A stretch of DNA of 64,000 bases from JAMQKA01 sp034521835 (GTDB lineage: Bacteria; Bacteroidota; Rhodothermia; Balneolales; Balneolaceae): NCBI GenBank assembly GCA_034521835.1, contig JAXHMA010000001.1, forward strand, positions 496,001 to 560,000, given 5' to 3'. A program made the translations under genes and the position numbers. Position 1 is the first letter of the stretch. The number at the start of each line of letters is the position of its first letter. The notes under the pieces are model-generated. The model was not told the DNA's origin. It saw nothing but the letters and a program-made list of their open reading frames with translations, and searched no databases. Positions 28,145 to 37,294 of this stretch are shown in pieces.

Positions 28145-29495
28145 CTACGGGGCGCGGGCCAGCCCTAAGGCCACATCGGCCCAGCCGTGGCCTTCGAAGA
28201 TCCGCAGGATCTGCCGGCGGGCATGCCGGACCAGGCGTCCGGCCATGTAGATCAGGCTGTTGAGCACCGTGCGCAGCCGCAGGCGAGCCGATTCGGCCTT
28301 CCGCCCCGGCACCTGCCCGGTGGCCAGCATCTGCTGGCCCAGCAGCCGCAGAATGTTGTAGGCGATCATCCCCAGATCCAGAATATGCTGGTTGGTCTGA
28401 AATTTCCCCGAAGGCAGCCGCTCCAGGTCCAGATCGGTCTTGAGTTCGCTGTGGAACTGTTCGCTGGTCCCGCGCTGCTGGTAAAAAGCCTGGATATCTT
28501 CGGGGCCCAGTCCAGGGACGTCCAGTATGCCTCAATGCTAATCTCGGGTTCCATCAACAGCTGGCCATCGGAGTCGGCAAAACGCTTGGTGGCCCGCCAG
28601 ACCACCCGCACGGAGAATTCGCGGGCCCCGCCGGAATCGGTCTCGACCGAGACCGTCTCGGTGGTCTCTCCATACCAGGCGCGGGCCCCGCGATCCAGCT
28701 GGTCCGGCACCTCGGTTTGCCGGCGGGCTTCGGCCAGCCACTCGGCCGGATCCTGCCGGCGCAGGTTACCCTTAACGAGGAAGTCGGTATCAGAAGTCTC
28801 AGAGAACAACAGCAGGTTCTCGGCCGCATCGTGGCCGGCGTCGGTGACCACCAGCCGGGGCGTATCTTTGGGGCCACCGCTTTGGCCCGCTTCAGAGTTT
28901 GGGCCAGCCATTCGGCCGTGCCCTCACAGTTGCAGTGGGCAGAGCCCTCCCGCAACTCGTTGTTCAGGATAAACCCGTGTGGGCCGGCGTAGGCAACGAT
29001 CGGGGCATACCCGTCAAACTTCTTGTAGGTACAGCTGACGCCCTCTTTGTGGGAGCCGGAATTATCCATCGGAGTCACATCGATGTTGACCGGCAGATAC
29101 TGCCGGCCGTGATGGAAGCTGACAAGCAGCTCGCCCTGACCGGCCAACAGGCGCGTGGCGAGGTCCCGGAAGGCGTCTCCGGCTTCCTCGGGCATCCCCT
29201 GAATGCGCTGGCGCAGAATCTCCGGGGAGGGCAATTTTTCCACTCCCAAGGCTTCAGGAAAGAAGCGGTCGCCAGCGAACTCCGCGGCCGCATCAAAGTG
29301 GGGCTTGCCCACGCAGATCAGGCCAATCATCGTCCGGGCAATATCGCCATCTGAGATCCGGCCCCGGCGGCGCTGGTGGGGGATCAGGCTGGCCAGGTGC
29401 CGGTCGAATTTGGGATCATCCAGCTGCTGGCCCACAAAGGCCAGCCCGGCCGTGGAGGTGAGCGGCGTGGAGGTCAGTTCAATCTCGAAATCCAT
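28145..29495 (-). pseudogene. IS1380-family transposase, two one-base frameshifts
   Basis: The N-terminal frame starts MDFEIELTSTPLTSTAGLAF and includes VNIDVTPMDNSGSHKEGVS (catalytic Asp strand). The middle frame has PRLVVTDAGHDAAENLL and WYGETTETV. The last frame has QQRGTSEQFHSELKTDLDL (the Glu motif) and IAYNILRLLGQQ. Both breaks are in GGGG runs on the plus strand (28870-28873 and 28502-28505). Adding one base to each restores a 450-residue protein, the normal IS1380 size. The gene is visibly much richer in G and C than its neighbours, which suggests arrival from another host. Terminal repeats were not resolved; a palindrome at 29520-29536 lies near the right end. Confidence 0.85.
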
Positions 29496-29519
29496 GAATT
29501 TGGTGGTTATATTTCGGGT

Positions 29520-29536
29520 TTCACCTGACAGGTGAA
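29520..29536. repeat. 8-bp palindrome at the right side of the IS1380-family gene
   Basis: TTCACCTG and CAGGTGAA are perfect inverted arms around a single A, 25 bp upstream of the transposase start. It could be a transposase-binding or promoter-control site, or part of the element end. Confidence 0.45.
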
Positions 29537-29647
29537 GATAACAATTTGGCTAACCCATTGGAAGTAATGAAGTTATAAGAATTACACGTGTTTTACTCAC
29601 GGATTAAGGTGAGAATTAATTCTCAATTGAACCGAATACAAAAAATT

Positions 29648-30577
29648 ATGAATAGATCTATTACACGTCGAGAGCTTTTAAAACTCCTGGGAACTGCAGG
29701 ACTTGGAGCTATGACATCACCGCTGAATAAATTTTTAAATCAAGAAAAAACCATGCGAAAACGACCGATTCCGTCCACTGGTGAGGAACTCCCCGTTGTA
29801 GGGCTGGGCACATGGATTCAGTTCGATGTAGGCAACTCCGATGAAGATCGAATGGCACTAAAGAAAGTGCTGAAATTGATGACGGAAGAGGGCGGAGAGG
29901 TGATCGATTCTTCCCCCATGTACGGTGGTTCTGAACAGGTGGTCGGTCAGCTGACTACTGATCTGGGTATCGCTGATCAATTTTTTTATGCCACCAAAGT
30001 ATGGACCCGCGGGCGGCAGTCCGGTATCAACCAGATGGAGGCCTCCATGCAGAAGATGCGGCGCGAAACGATGGACCTGATGCAGGTGCATAATTTACTG
30101 GACTGGCAGACCCATCTTGAAACACTGCAATCCTGGAAGCAAGAGGGCCGGATTCGGTACATCGGGGTAACCCACCACACTGTTTCCTCGCATAGTCGCC
30201 TGGAAGAGATCGCCCAAACACGCGACATCGATTTTATCCAGGTCAATTATTCCATTCGTACACGCCACGCCGAACAAAGCCTGCTCGATACCGCACGTGC
30301 CAATGATGTGGCTGTGATTATCAATGAGCCTTATGAGGGCGGATCACTGTTTCAGGCGGTCGGGGACCGGGAGCTGCCAGGCTGGGCCGCCGATTATGAT
30401 ATCAGCAGCTGGGGCCAATTTTTTCTAAAATATATCCTTTCGCATCCTGCGGTTACCTGCGTAATTCCCGGCACATCTGATCCTGAACACCTGGTCGATA
30501 ATATGGGCGCCGGTTATGGTAGCCTGCCTGATGAAGCTGGCCGCCAAAAGATGGTGGAGTTTTTTGAAGAAATGTAA
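29648..30577 (+). CDS. Aldo/keto reductase with Tat-like signal
   Basis: The protein has 309 residues from the ATG at 29648. The start MNRSITRRELLKLLGTAGLG has twin arginines before a hydrophobic stretch, so Tat export is likely. The reductase part shows GLGTWIQF, the Asp/Tyr region EVIDSSPMYGGSEQ (catalytic Tyr), FYATKVW (Lys), LMQVHNLLDW (His), and RYIGVTHHTVSS. The substrate is unknown. A frame extension to 29588 exists but would place the Tat motif inside. Confidence 0.87.
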   Translation: MNRSITRRELLKLLGTAGLGAMTSPLNKFLNQEKTMRKRPIPSTGEELPVVGLGTWIQFDVGNSDEDRMALKKVLKLMTEEGGEVIDSSPMYGGSEQVVGQLTTDLGIADQFFYATKVWTRGRQSGINQMEASMQKMRRETMDLMQVHNLLDWQTHLETLQSWKQEGRIRYIGVTHHTVSSHSRLEEIAQTRDIDFIQVNYSIRTRHAEQSLLDTARANDVAVIINEPYEGGSLFQAVGDRELPGWAADYDISSWGQFFLKYILSHPAVTCVIPGTSDPEHLVDNMGAGYGSLPDEAGRQKMVEFFEEM

Positions 30578-31062
30578 TAGCTCCAATAGCGCCTTGTGAA
30601 GATCGATCCTCCTGTTCTCCTTTTCCAGGGAGGAACTCATATTTTTAATTTCGGAACATCTGAAAAAGGTACATAAGCTTTGAAGTCCCTCTTGGAAGAG
30701 AGACGTAGGAAGGTTGACCAATCCTGCTATAAAGACTGATTTTATCTCAATTGCAATTCTCCTCCTCTAAATAGAACAGAAGATCTAGCAATTTACACAG
30801 CAAAATCTGGGGCAAGTACATAGGTTTTATTCTAATTTTGGTCTTGATAGAGCTGGAAGTCTGGCACGCCTTTTCAGGCATCTGGTGGACGCGGTTCGCT
30901 GGTTCTATAGATTTATCTTCGGTAACCTTTACTGACGGATGAAGTTTAAGCTGTCTGATCTGGTATGTGCCGTCCACTTTATTAGTGTACTTTTTTTCGG
31001 TAGCTAAAGGATCCAAAATTTAGCGTGGGTTTTCAGCGATCGCCAGACAGTGGTAGCAGGCC
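30578..31062. other. Gap with a fragment of a dispersed repeat
   Basis: No gene was recognised. The stretch around 30681-30718 (AAGTCCCTCTTGGAAGAGAG and following) resembles 42208-42250 (AAGTCCCTCTTGAAAAGAGG and following), so an interspersed repeat is present in both gaps. Confidence 0.4.
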
Positions 31063-31380
31063 CTAGTCAATATGTTGATTAATCACCTGCTCAAGCGGAC
31101 CGGCCTGTATAACACCGGAATGTCGCCACTTGATCTGCCCGTTCTGGAACAGGATCAGGGTTGGTACACCGCGCACCTGGTATTTAATAGCGGCTTGCTG
31201 GTTGTTATCCACATCTACTTTTATAATGGTGACCTTATCCCCCACACGCTTTTTCAGGTCCTTGAGAATCGGTTTTAGCATTTTGCAGGGACCGCACCAG
31301 TTGGCGTAGAAATCGACCAGCACAGGTTTTTTGCCATTGATAAGTTCAGAAAATGAACTTGTCTTTGATTTAGTTTCCAT
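31063..31380 (-). CDS. trxA: Thioredoxin
   Basis: The protein has 105 residues. The active site FYANWCGPCKMLKP has the two redox cysteines at 29 and 32, with the cis-Pro loop VRGVPTLILF near 72. There is no signal peptide, so it is a cytoplasmic thiol reductant. It is monocistronic as far as can be seen. Another thioredoxin-fold paralogue is possible, but the canonical WCGPC and full length favour a true thioredoxin. Confidence 0.93.
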   Translation of the reverse strand: METKSKTSSFSELINGKKPVLVDFYANWCGPCKMLKPILKDLKKRVGDKVTIIKVDVDNNQQAAIKYQVRGVPTLILFQNGQIKWRHSGVIQAGPLEQVINQHID

Positions 31381-31588
31381 GATACTACTTGTTTATTTCA
31401 GTGTACATATAGGTAATGGTATTAACGTTTGTACCAGCTGATGAATTTTGCTGCTGCATCCGGCTTCCTATTCGGGTATGATATTCAGTTTGTTAGTGCC
31501 CGCTACGGTACATCTGTTCCGGATAAACTCGAGCAGCCTTTCGTCTATCTTTTAAAGATTACGGCGTTTATTGCCTTCACCAGCTCTT

Positions 31589-31829
31589 TTAACCGTTTGT
31601 GATAGAGTCGAAAATATAGTCGAGCCACTCCGGAATCTCCCTGATCAACTCGCTGGCCTTTTCAATTAGTACCATTAGGATCTCGATATCCTCTTCTGCT
31701 ATCGCCTTTATTTTACTGGTATCGCTCTGCATCAGTTTTCTCTTACTTTTGGAGATCTGAACCGTTGGTCTGATCAAGTTGGTCCATAGCAGCCTGTTTT
31801 TTCTCAACAGTAATCGTGTTATTTAACAT
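31589..31829 (-). pseudogene. Small helical protein of unknown function, one-base frameshift
   Basis: The ATG at 31829 gives MLNNTITVEKKQAAMDQLDQ and TNGSDLQK before a stop. The other frame continues KRKLMQSDTSKIKAIAEEDI and EILMVLIEKASELIREIPEW. Removing one base from the run at 31747-31750 joins them into a 79-residue, strongly helical, acidic protein. I do not recognise the family. Without the correction the second part would need a TTG start. Confidence 0.45.
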
Positions 31830-31968
31830 GCGTGAGCTTGTATCCTAAAGATAGAATTTATTTTAAGGCGATTGTTTAGATCTGCCGCTCAGACGAATAA
31901 GATTGTGGACAATACTAAATATTGAGCATTGATTGCCGGATTGAGCCAAAAAGATAGTATGAGGCCAA

Positions 31969-33222
31969 ATGAGTACCAAAAATGCAAAAAAATTACTGAT
32001 AATTGGCTATGTGTGGCCGGAGCCCGGATCGTCCGCGGCAGGCAGCCGTATGATGCAGCTCATATCGATTTTCCGGGAGTATGGATGGCAGATCACCTTT
32101 GTCAGTTCAGCCGCCGAGAGTGAGCATGCCGAAGATCTGAAGGCGCTGGGCATCGATACGGCGACGGTGCAGATCAACGATTCCAGTTTTAACACGTTTA
32201 TTAACAACCTTGATCCCGATGCCGTACTGTTCGACCGGTTTGTGGTGGAGGAACAGTTTGGATGGCGCGTGGCTGAAGAGTGTCCCCGTGCGCTGCGGAT
32301 TTTAGACTCCGAAGACCTCCATTGTCTGCGCCGGGCCCGGAAGAAAGCAGTAGGGCAGAATCGTGAATTTGAGCAGACGGATCTACTGGCGGACGAGGTG
32401 GCTAAACGGGAGGTGGCAAGTATCTATCGGTGCGATCTTTCCCTTATTATCTCTGAATTTGAAATGGATCTACTGACTCATCTTTTTCGAGTCGATGATG
32501 CGTTGCTACACTACCTTCCGTTTATGCTGGACCCGATTTCTGAAGAGGAGACGCACCAGTGGCCGACCTTTGAAGAGCGAAAACATTTTATGACGATCGG
32601 AAATTTTCGACATCCGCCCAACTGGGATTCCGTTCGATATCTCCGGGAAAAAATATGGCCGAGGATACGGGCTAAGCTGCCCGATGCCGAGCTGCACATC
32701 TACGGGGCGTACCCCTCCCAAAAAGTAACCGATCTGCACCGCCCCGAAGATGGATTTCATATAGAGGGCAGGGCGGCCGATGCCCGAACCGTTATTCAAC
32801 AGGCGCGCGTGATGCTGGCACCGCTGCGATTTGGTGCGGGGTTAAAAGGGAAACTTATAGAAGCAATGCAGTACGGAACGCCCAGCATAACAACGGCAAT
32901 CGGGGCTGAGGGAATTCAAGGCAAGCTGCCCTGGGGCGGGGCTATTGTAGAAGAGCCAGAGGCGATTGCGAAGGCGGCCGTTGAACTCTATGTAAATAAG
33001 AAAATGTGGCAGCAGGCCCAGCAGCGGGGAGTTACCATTCTCAACCAGCGGTTTGGTGATATCGATTTTACAGCCGGTTTTATAGAACGGATTCGGAAGA
33101 TAGGGGACCATCTCAACGAGCATCGGCTACAGAATTTTACGGGTAGCATGCTGCTGCACCACACGGCGGCAAGCACCCGGTACATGGCAAAATGGATTGA
33201 GGCCAAGAACAGATCCACTTAA
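31969..33222 (+). CDS. Glycosyltransferase family 4-like protein
   Basis: The protein has 417 residues with the two-domain GT-B layout. The N-terminal domain opens KKLLIIGYVWPEPGSSAAGS, where the Gly-rich loop is typical. The C-terminal domain has FMTIGNFRHPPNWDSVR, ELHIYGAYPS, and the nucleotide-sugar site APLRFGAGLKGKLIEAMQYG with the conserved Glu, followed by TTAIGAEGI. There are no membrane segments. It stands alone rather than in a polysaccharide cluster. Donor and acceptor are unknown. Confidence 0.83.
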   Translation: MSTKNAKKLLIIGYVWPEPGSSAAGSRMMQLISIFREYGWQITFVSSAAESEHAEDLKALGIDTATVQINDSSFNTFINNLDPDAVLFDRFVVEEQFGWRVAEECPRALRILDSEDLHCLRRARKKAVGQNREFEQTDLLADEVAKREVASIYRCDLSLIISEFEMDLLTHLFRVDDALLHYLPFMLDPISEEETHQWPTFEERKHFMTIGNFRHPPNWDSVRYLREKIWPRIRAKLPDAELHIYGAYPSQKVTDLHRPEDGFHIEGRAADARTVIQQARVMLAPLRFGAGLKGKLIEAMQYGTPSITTAIGAEGIQGKLPWGGAIVEEPEAIAKAAVELYVNKKMWQQAQQRGVTILNQRFGDIDFTAGFIERIRKIGDHLNEHRLQNFTGSMLLHHTAASTRYMAKWIEAKNRST

Positions 33223-33312
33223 AGTTGGAGAGCTTTTGGGGATGATGCACCGTTTTGAATCGAAACTGTTTTAAGCGATCTTTAGACAAAATCAAAAACA
33301 GGAAACCAAAAT

Positions 33313-33957
33313 ATGAAGATTTTAATCGTTGGCGGACATGGAAGTATAGCAATATTGCTGCATCCCATATTGAAGGAAAAGGGGCACCAGGTACGGGGTA
33401 TCATTCGCAAGCAGGAACAGGCTGTGGACCTCAGGAAAGCCGGGGCTGAACCGGTGGTCTGTGATATCGAAAAAAACGCCGATATTTCAGATGCGGTCGG
33501 TCAGGCTGACGCCGTGTTGTTTGCGGCAGGTGCCGGACCTGGAAGCGGCGCCGAACGCAAATGGACAGTCGATCGCGACGGAGCCATAAAGTTGATGGAA
33601 GCAGCTATAAAAAATGATATCGACCGCTATGTGATGATCAGCGCTATGGGGACCGACAATCCGCGGGGAAACGAGGTGTTCAGGGCCTATCTGAAAGCCA
33701 AGGAGGAGGCCGACGAAGCCCTGCGAAACAGCGGGCTGGCCTATACCATCATAAAGCCTGGACGTCTTACGGATGAACCGGGAACGGGAAAAGTGGCACT
33801 GGCCGAAGACCTTGAGAAGGGAGAAATTCCGCGGGCCGATGTGGCTGCCGTACTTGCCGAAATCCTGGAAACTCCTGACGCAGCAGGTTGCCAGTTCGAC
33901 CTGGTTGCCGGTGACACTCCAGTAAAAAAAGCTGTTCAACAAGCGGTGCAGGGGTAA
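33313..33957 (+). CDS. NAD(P)-binding atypical SDR (NmrA/YwnB-like)
   Basis: The protein has 214 residues. The start MKILIVGGHGSIAILLHPIL is a Rossmann fold in which GGHGSIA stands where GANGxxG is usual; the last Gly of the motif is replaced, so cofactor affinity may differ. Further landmarks are DAVLFAAGAG, RYVMISAMGTDNP, and YTIIKPGRLTDEPGTG, all typical of the NAD(P)H-binding SDR_a5 group, which often lacks the catalytic Tyr. It follows the glycosyltransferase by 90 bp. Confidence 0.82.
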   Translation: MKILIVGGHGSIAILLHPILKEKGHQVRGIIRKQEQAVDLRKAGAEPVVCDIEKNADISDAVGQADAVLFAAGAGPGSGAERKWTVDRDGAIKLMEAAIKNDIDRYVMISAMGTDNPRGNEVFRAYLKAKEEADEALRNSGLAYTIIKPGRLTDEPGTGKVALAEDLEKGEIPRADVAAVLAEILETPDAAGCQFDLVAGDTPVKKAVQQAVQG

Positions 33958-34110
33958 AAGTCACGCTTGTTTCTACGTTTACATCTACGCCCTTAAACAT
34001 TGAATATAATATAACTTAACGGAAATCTGCCGCATATTGGGATCGCCGACATTTGCGACCTTTGAGGCTGGATTTCCATACCAAAGTTGTTCGATTAATC
34101 TACTGTACGC

Positions 34111-35232
34111 ATGATTCACATCAGAGAAATGAAGAGTACCCGGGAGCTTAGAGAATTCGTCAAGTTCCCGTTTTCCCTCTACGGGAATAGCCCATATTGG
34201 GCCCCGCCGCTTATCGAAGAAGAATTGCAAACTTTCGACCGTGATGAAAATCCGGTATTTGATAAGGCGGATGCGCGTTTTTTCCTGGCTTTTAAGGAAG
34301 GGAAGCCAGTAGGAAGGATAGCCGCCATCATCAACTGGCTGGAAGTTAATGAGCAGAAGAAACCCAAAATGCGGTTCGGCTGGTTTGATGTTATCGACGA
34401 TATTGAGGTGACCAGGGCACTGCTGGAAAAGGTTGAAGAGGTGGGGAAGGAAAATGGACTTGAGTTTATAGAAGGCCCGGTCGGGTTTTCCAATATGGAT
34501 AAAGCCGGGATGCTGGTGGAGGGGTTCCGTGAGCTCAACACCATGATCACCTGGTACGGGCTGCCCCACTATCCCAAACATATGGAGCAGCTGGGTCTCA
34601 AGAAGGAGAAGGAATGGGTGGAATACAGGATTAAAATTCCCCCGGAAGGACCTAACGACAAAGTGAAGCGATTTTCAAACCTGATAATGGAAAAGTATGA
34701 CCTGCAGGTGATGCATTTTTCCACGAAGCATGAAATTCTGGATCATGTGGATAATATTTTTGATCTGATCAACAAAACCTACAGTAACCTCAGCACCTTT
34801 GTGCCGATTCAAAAAGAGCAGATTGAATACTACAAAGATCGCTACTTTCGGTACCTGCATCCTGATTTTATCAACTGCGTAGCCGACAAGCATGGAGAGT
34901 TGGTGGCATTTGCCATAACAATGCCCTCTTTTGCCAAGGCCCTTCAACGGGCCAACGGTCACCTCTGGCCGATAGGCTGGCTCCACCTGTTATGGGCACG
35001 TTTTTTTCACACCAAAGCCGCATTCTATTTGATCGGGATTAAGCCTGAACTGCAGAATAAGGGAGTCACCTCCATCATTTTCAAAGAGATGAACGAGATG
35101 TTTAACCGGCGGGGTATTTCGGAGGTGGAAACCAACCCCGAGCTGGAGGATAATAAATCGATACAGGCCCTGTGGAATAGTTACGAAAACGAACTTCACA
35201 AACGCCGCCGCACCTACCGTAAAGATATTTAG
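34111..35232 (+). CDS. GNAT-like N-acetyltransferase family protein, copy 2; stop codon supplied by a MITE
   Basis: The protein has 373 residues, paralogous along its length to 6610-7752 (see the shared FPFSLYGNSPYWAPP and EGPVGFSNMDKAGMLVEG blocks and the closing HKRRRTYRKDI versus HHKTHRTYKWEF). A GNAT-type acetyl-CoA strand and helix may be GIKPELQNKGVTSIIF near residue 310. Its TAG stop uses T at 35230 (target duplication) plus AG at 35231-35232, the first bases of a 369-bp element. Both paralogues end at the same place, so the insertion hit the stop codon without visibly changing the protein. Confidence 0.65.
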   Translation: MIHIREMKSTRELREFVKFPFSLYGNSPYWAPPLIEEELQTFDRDENPVFDKADARFFLAFKEGKPVGRIAAIINWLEVNEQKKPKMRFGWFDVIDDIEVTRALLEKVEEVGKENGLEFIEGPVGFSNMDKAGMLVEGFRELNTMITWYGLPHYPKHMEQLGLKKEKEWVEYRIKIPPEGPNDKVKRFSNLIMEKYDLQVMHFSTKHEILDHVDNIFDLINKTYSNLSTFVPIQKEQIEYYKDRYFRYLHPDFINCVADKHGELVAFAITMPSFAKALQRANGHLWPIGWLHLLWARFFHTKAAFYLIGIKPELQNKGVTSIIFKEMNEMFNRRGISEVETNPELEDNKSIQALWNSYENELHKRRRTYRKDI

Positions 35233-35599
35233 GACTTCCTCAGACCTCGTTTAACTAATTGCTATACAATGGGTTAGTTGATTTTGCCTGTTAGCTTAGT
35301 GCAAGTATTTTCCCTCTTTATCCAACTAACGGTGCACTTGAGCATGCATGGAAACACCCTGCCCCCATTTACAACGAGTAGTTATTTCCATAATCGGTAT
35401 GTTCATTTTTTGTATAACCAAAAATGAGTCACCATAAAATCCCAGATATTTTCCTTTTCTGAGCCTGCCAGAACATATTGCTTTTCCTCTCCACTCGCTT
35501 TGCCCCAAACCCGTTGCAGGGATTTTCCGGACTTGAGGGATGCCAATTTTCAAGCACTCTGACTTTTCAAAAATAAATCAGATTTTTTGAGCAGGCCCT
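35231..35599 (-). mobile_element. MITE-like element, copy A (369 bp)
   Basis: It starts AGGACTTCCTCAGACC and ends GAGCAGGCCCT, giving imperfect inverted termini of the form AGGRCYTSCTCA. It is flanked by the 4-bp direct repeat ATTT (35227-35230 and 35600-35603). A homologous copy lies inverted at 54378-54758. There is no transposase; short open frames inside differ between copies by indels, so it is probably non-coding. It is likely moved in trans by a DDE transposase with 4-bp target duplications. Confidence 0.75.
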
Positions 35600-35693
35600 A
35601 TTTAGCTTATAAAAGCTGCATGATTTCCATTCATTTTACGTAATCATGCAGGCCTTAATCCGAAAAATTATATTCTGGAGATCTGTTTTTACA

Positions 35694-36552
35694 TTACAAA
35701 TAGTCAAGTGGATCAATAAGCTCCATATCCTGTGAGGATTCTACAAAATAGCGGAGCAGGGGTGCATGACCAGAGCCAAAGATGACAATTACACGATCAT
35801 CCGGATTTGTGATTTTAGCCAGGTGACCAAATATCCTGATGTTTCGTCGATGCCACTCCGTAACCAGGTTTGATCCTACCCATGTTGTGTCGGCTCCAAC
35901 CGCGGCCGTTTGGGCGTAATAATTCCGCTGCCTGCCAAGGTACTCTTCCTGGTTGTTGGACCGGAGAATTTCGCGGATCGTTGAGTTTGAATAAAGTGAG
36001 TCATGCGAACGCTTGATACATCTTCCGGGTTTTCTTGAAATATTCAACAAATTCGGTATTGTGCTTTTTGGCATAGGCAAGAACTTCTCGAAACGGGAAC
36101 TTGCCATCATGGTCGATAGCATAGAGCTGGGAATGATTGAACCGTTTCCCCAGCCGGAAGCCCAGCTGCTGGCGTTCGTTCCGTGTCAGTTCATGGTTGC
36201 CTTTCCTGTAACGCTGATACATGCTGTCAACATCTGCCTCAAAGCTTTCGCGCGCCTCAATGGCAACTTTTGTTGGCTCAAAGGTGGAAAGTGAATCAAT
36301 GACACGCGCTATCTGCCGCTGGTATTTCGGTTTCAGCACGTCCGGAAATGTGACGTTGATGACATCCTGTCCCGGGTTGTCAAAATGGGAGGTTCCCAGG
36401 ATCATAACTTCAGCCTTTTCGTCGGGAGGCGTAGTACCGTTTTGAGCAAAGACTTTTTGAGGATGGCCCACCGAAACCAGCAAAACGGCAACTGTTACTA
36501 ATAATACGCAAGTCCATCTTTTTGATGAAATGAGCTCTAAACAAGAAATCAT
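35694..36552 (-). pseudogene. DUF5694-family exported protein, one-base frameshift
   Basis: An N-terminal signal peptide ends near VFAQNG. The family start follows, VMILGTSHFDNPGQDVINVT, then EPTKVAIEARESF. The second frame carries YYAQTAAVGADTTWVGSNLV, RVIVIFGSGHAPLLRYFVE and the end LIDPLDYL. One extra base at about 36004-36013 separates the frames; removal gives a 285-residue protein. DUF5694 proteins resemble the TraB/ChaN-type fold with conserved Gly-Thr-x-His and Gly-x-Gly-His motifs, but have no settled activity. It may be intact in the organism. Confidence 0.75.
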
Positions 36553-36805
36553 GACAATGTATAACTACTTAATTTTAAAAGAGATTTTGTGAGATAACAC
36601 ATTACGAAAGTAAGGAGTAATTGTTAAGCACCCGTTGTATATCTGAAGGATAGCGAATTGTATAACACTCAGATTCTGGCAGAGACTTAAATCCACAATA
36701 ACAATGACATGCCGAAGATGGATAAGCCTGGATTTAATTTTAAAACCAGGTTAAAATTTCTTATTTCTTAATAGTAAAAGTCCTTTTAAAAATAATTATC
36801 TAATC

Positions 36806-37278
36806 TTGTCAGCTTTAATAATTTATTCTGATGGAGTGTCCCGGATTATATTTGTTAGTATAACCGCACTTATCATAGCAGCTATTTCTGTTGCGAGCTG
36901 TAGTTCTTCTAAAAAAAGTGCCGAAAATGAACAAAACGGGGAGGGGGCTGATGGTAAGATTTCAGCTGAAAGTCTCGACTCGACACCCCGGAAAACCTGG
37001 CTCCAGGTACAGCGCAAGTGCGTCTTTCGGTGCAAGAGACAGAAGAGATGCTCTGGACTTCCGAAGTGAAAGAAGTATTGGGCTACGGTTCATCTACCCC
37101 GCCGCTCGGTATCGGTAAACAGATTGATATTGACGTTACAACGTACTTTAAGAATACGAATGAGAATCCCCGGGAGATGGCAGAGCGTGAAGAGCTGATC
37201 TGTGTAATTCGTCATCGTGAGTTACGCCAGGGGTCTACGGCTTCGAGCTGGAGCCTGGTTAAAGTTTTTGAGCAATAG
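36806..37278 (+). pseudogene. Small lipoprotein of unknown function, one-base frameshift
   Basis: A hydrophobic N-terminus ends in a lipobox AISVASC. A Ser/Glu-rich linker follows, then frame 2 with ENLAPGTAQVRLSVQETEEM, GYGSSTPPLGIGKQIDIDV and the end LVKVFEQ. The break is in CCCC 36986-36989; one more C gives STPPENLAP. The start is TTG at 36806 or GTG at 36836, so the length is about 147-157 residues. It lies 16 bp upstream of the large beta-propeller gene and may be co-transcribed with it. Confidence 0.6.
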
Positions 37279-37294
37279 TTAAAAAAATATCCTC

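Noticed and set aside
28145..29495. Programmed frameshifting in the IS1380-family transposase
   Set aside because: IS1380 transposases are normally one frame, and there are two breaks, both in GGGG runs, like the indels in unrelated genes nearby.
30747..31016. 89-codon minus-strand frame
   Set aside because: Low-complexity composition and no recognisable domain, in a gap that carries dispersed repeats.
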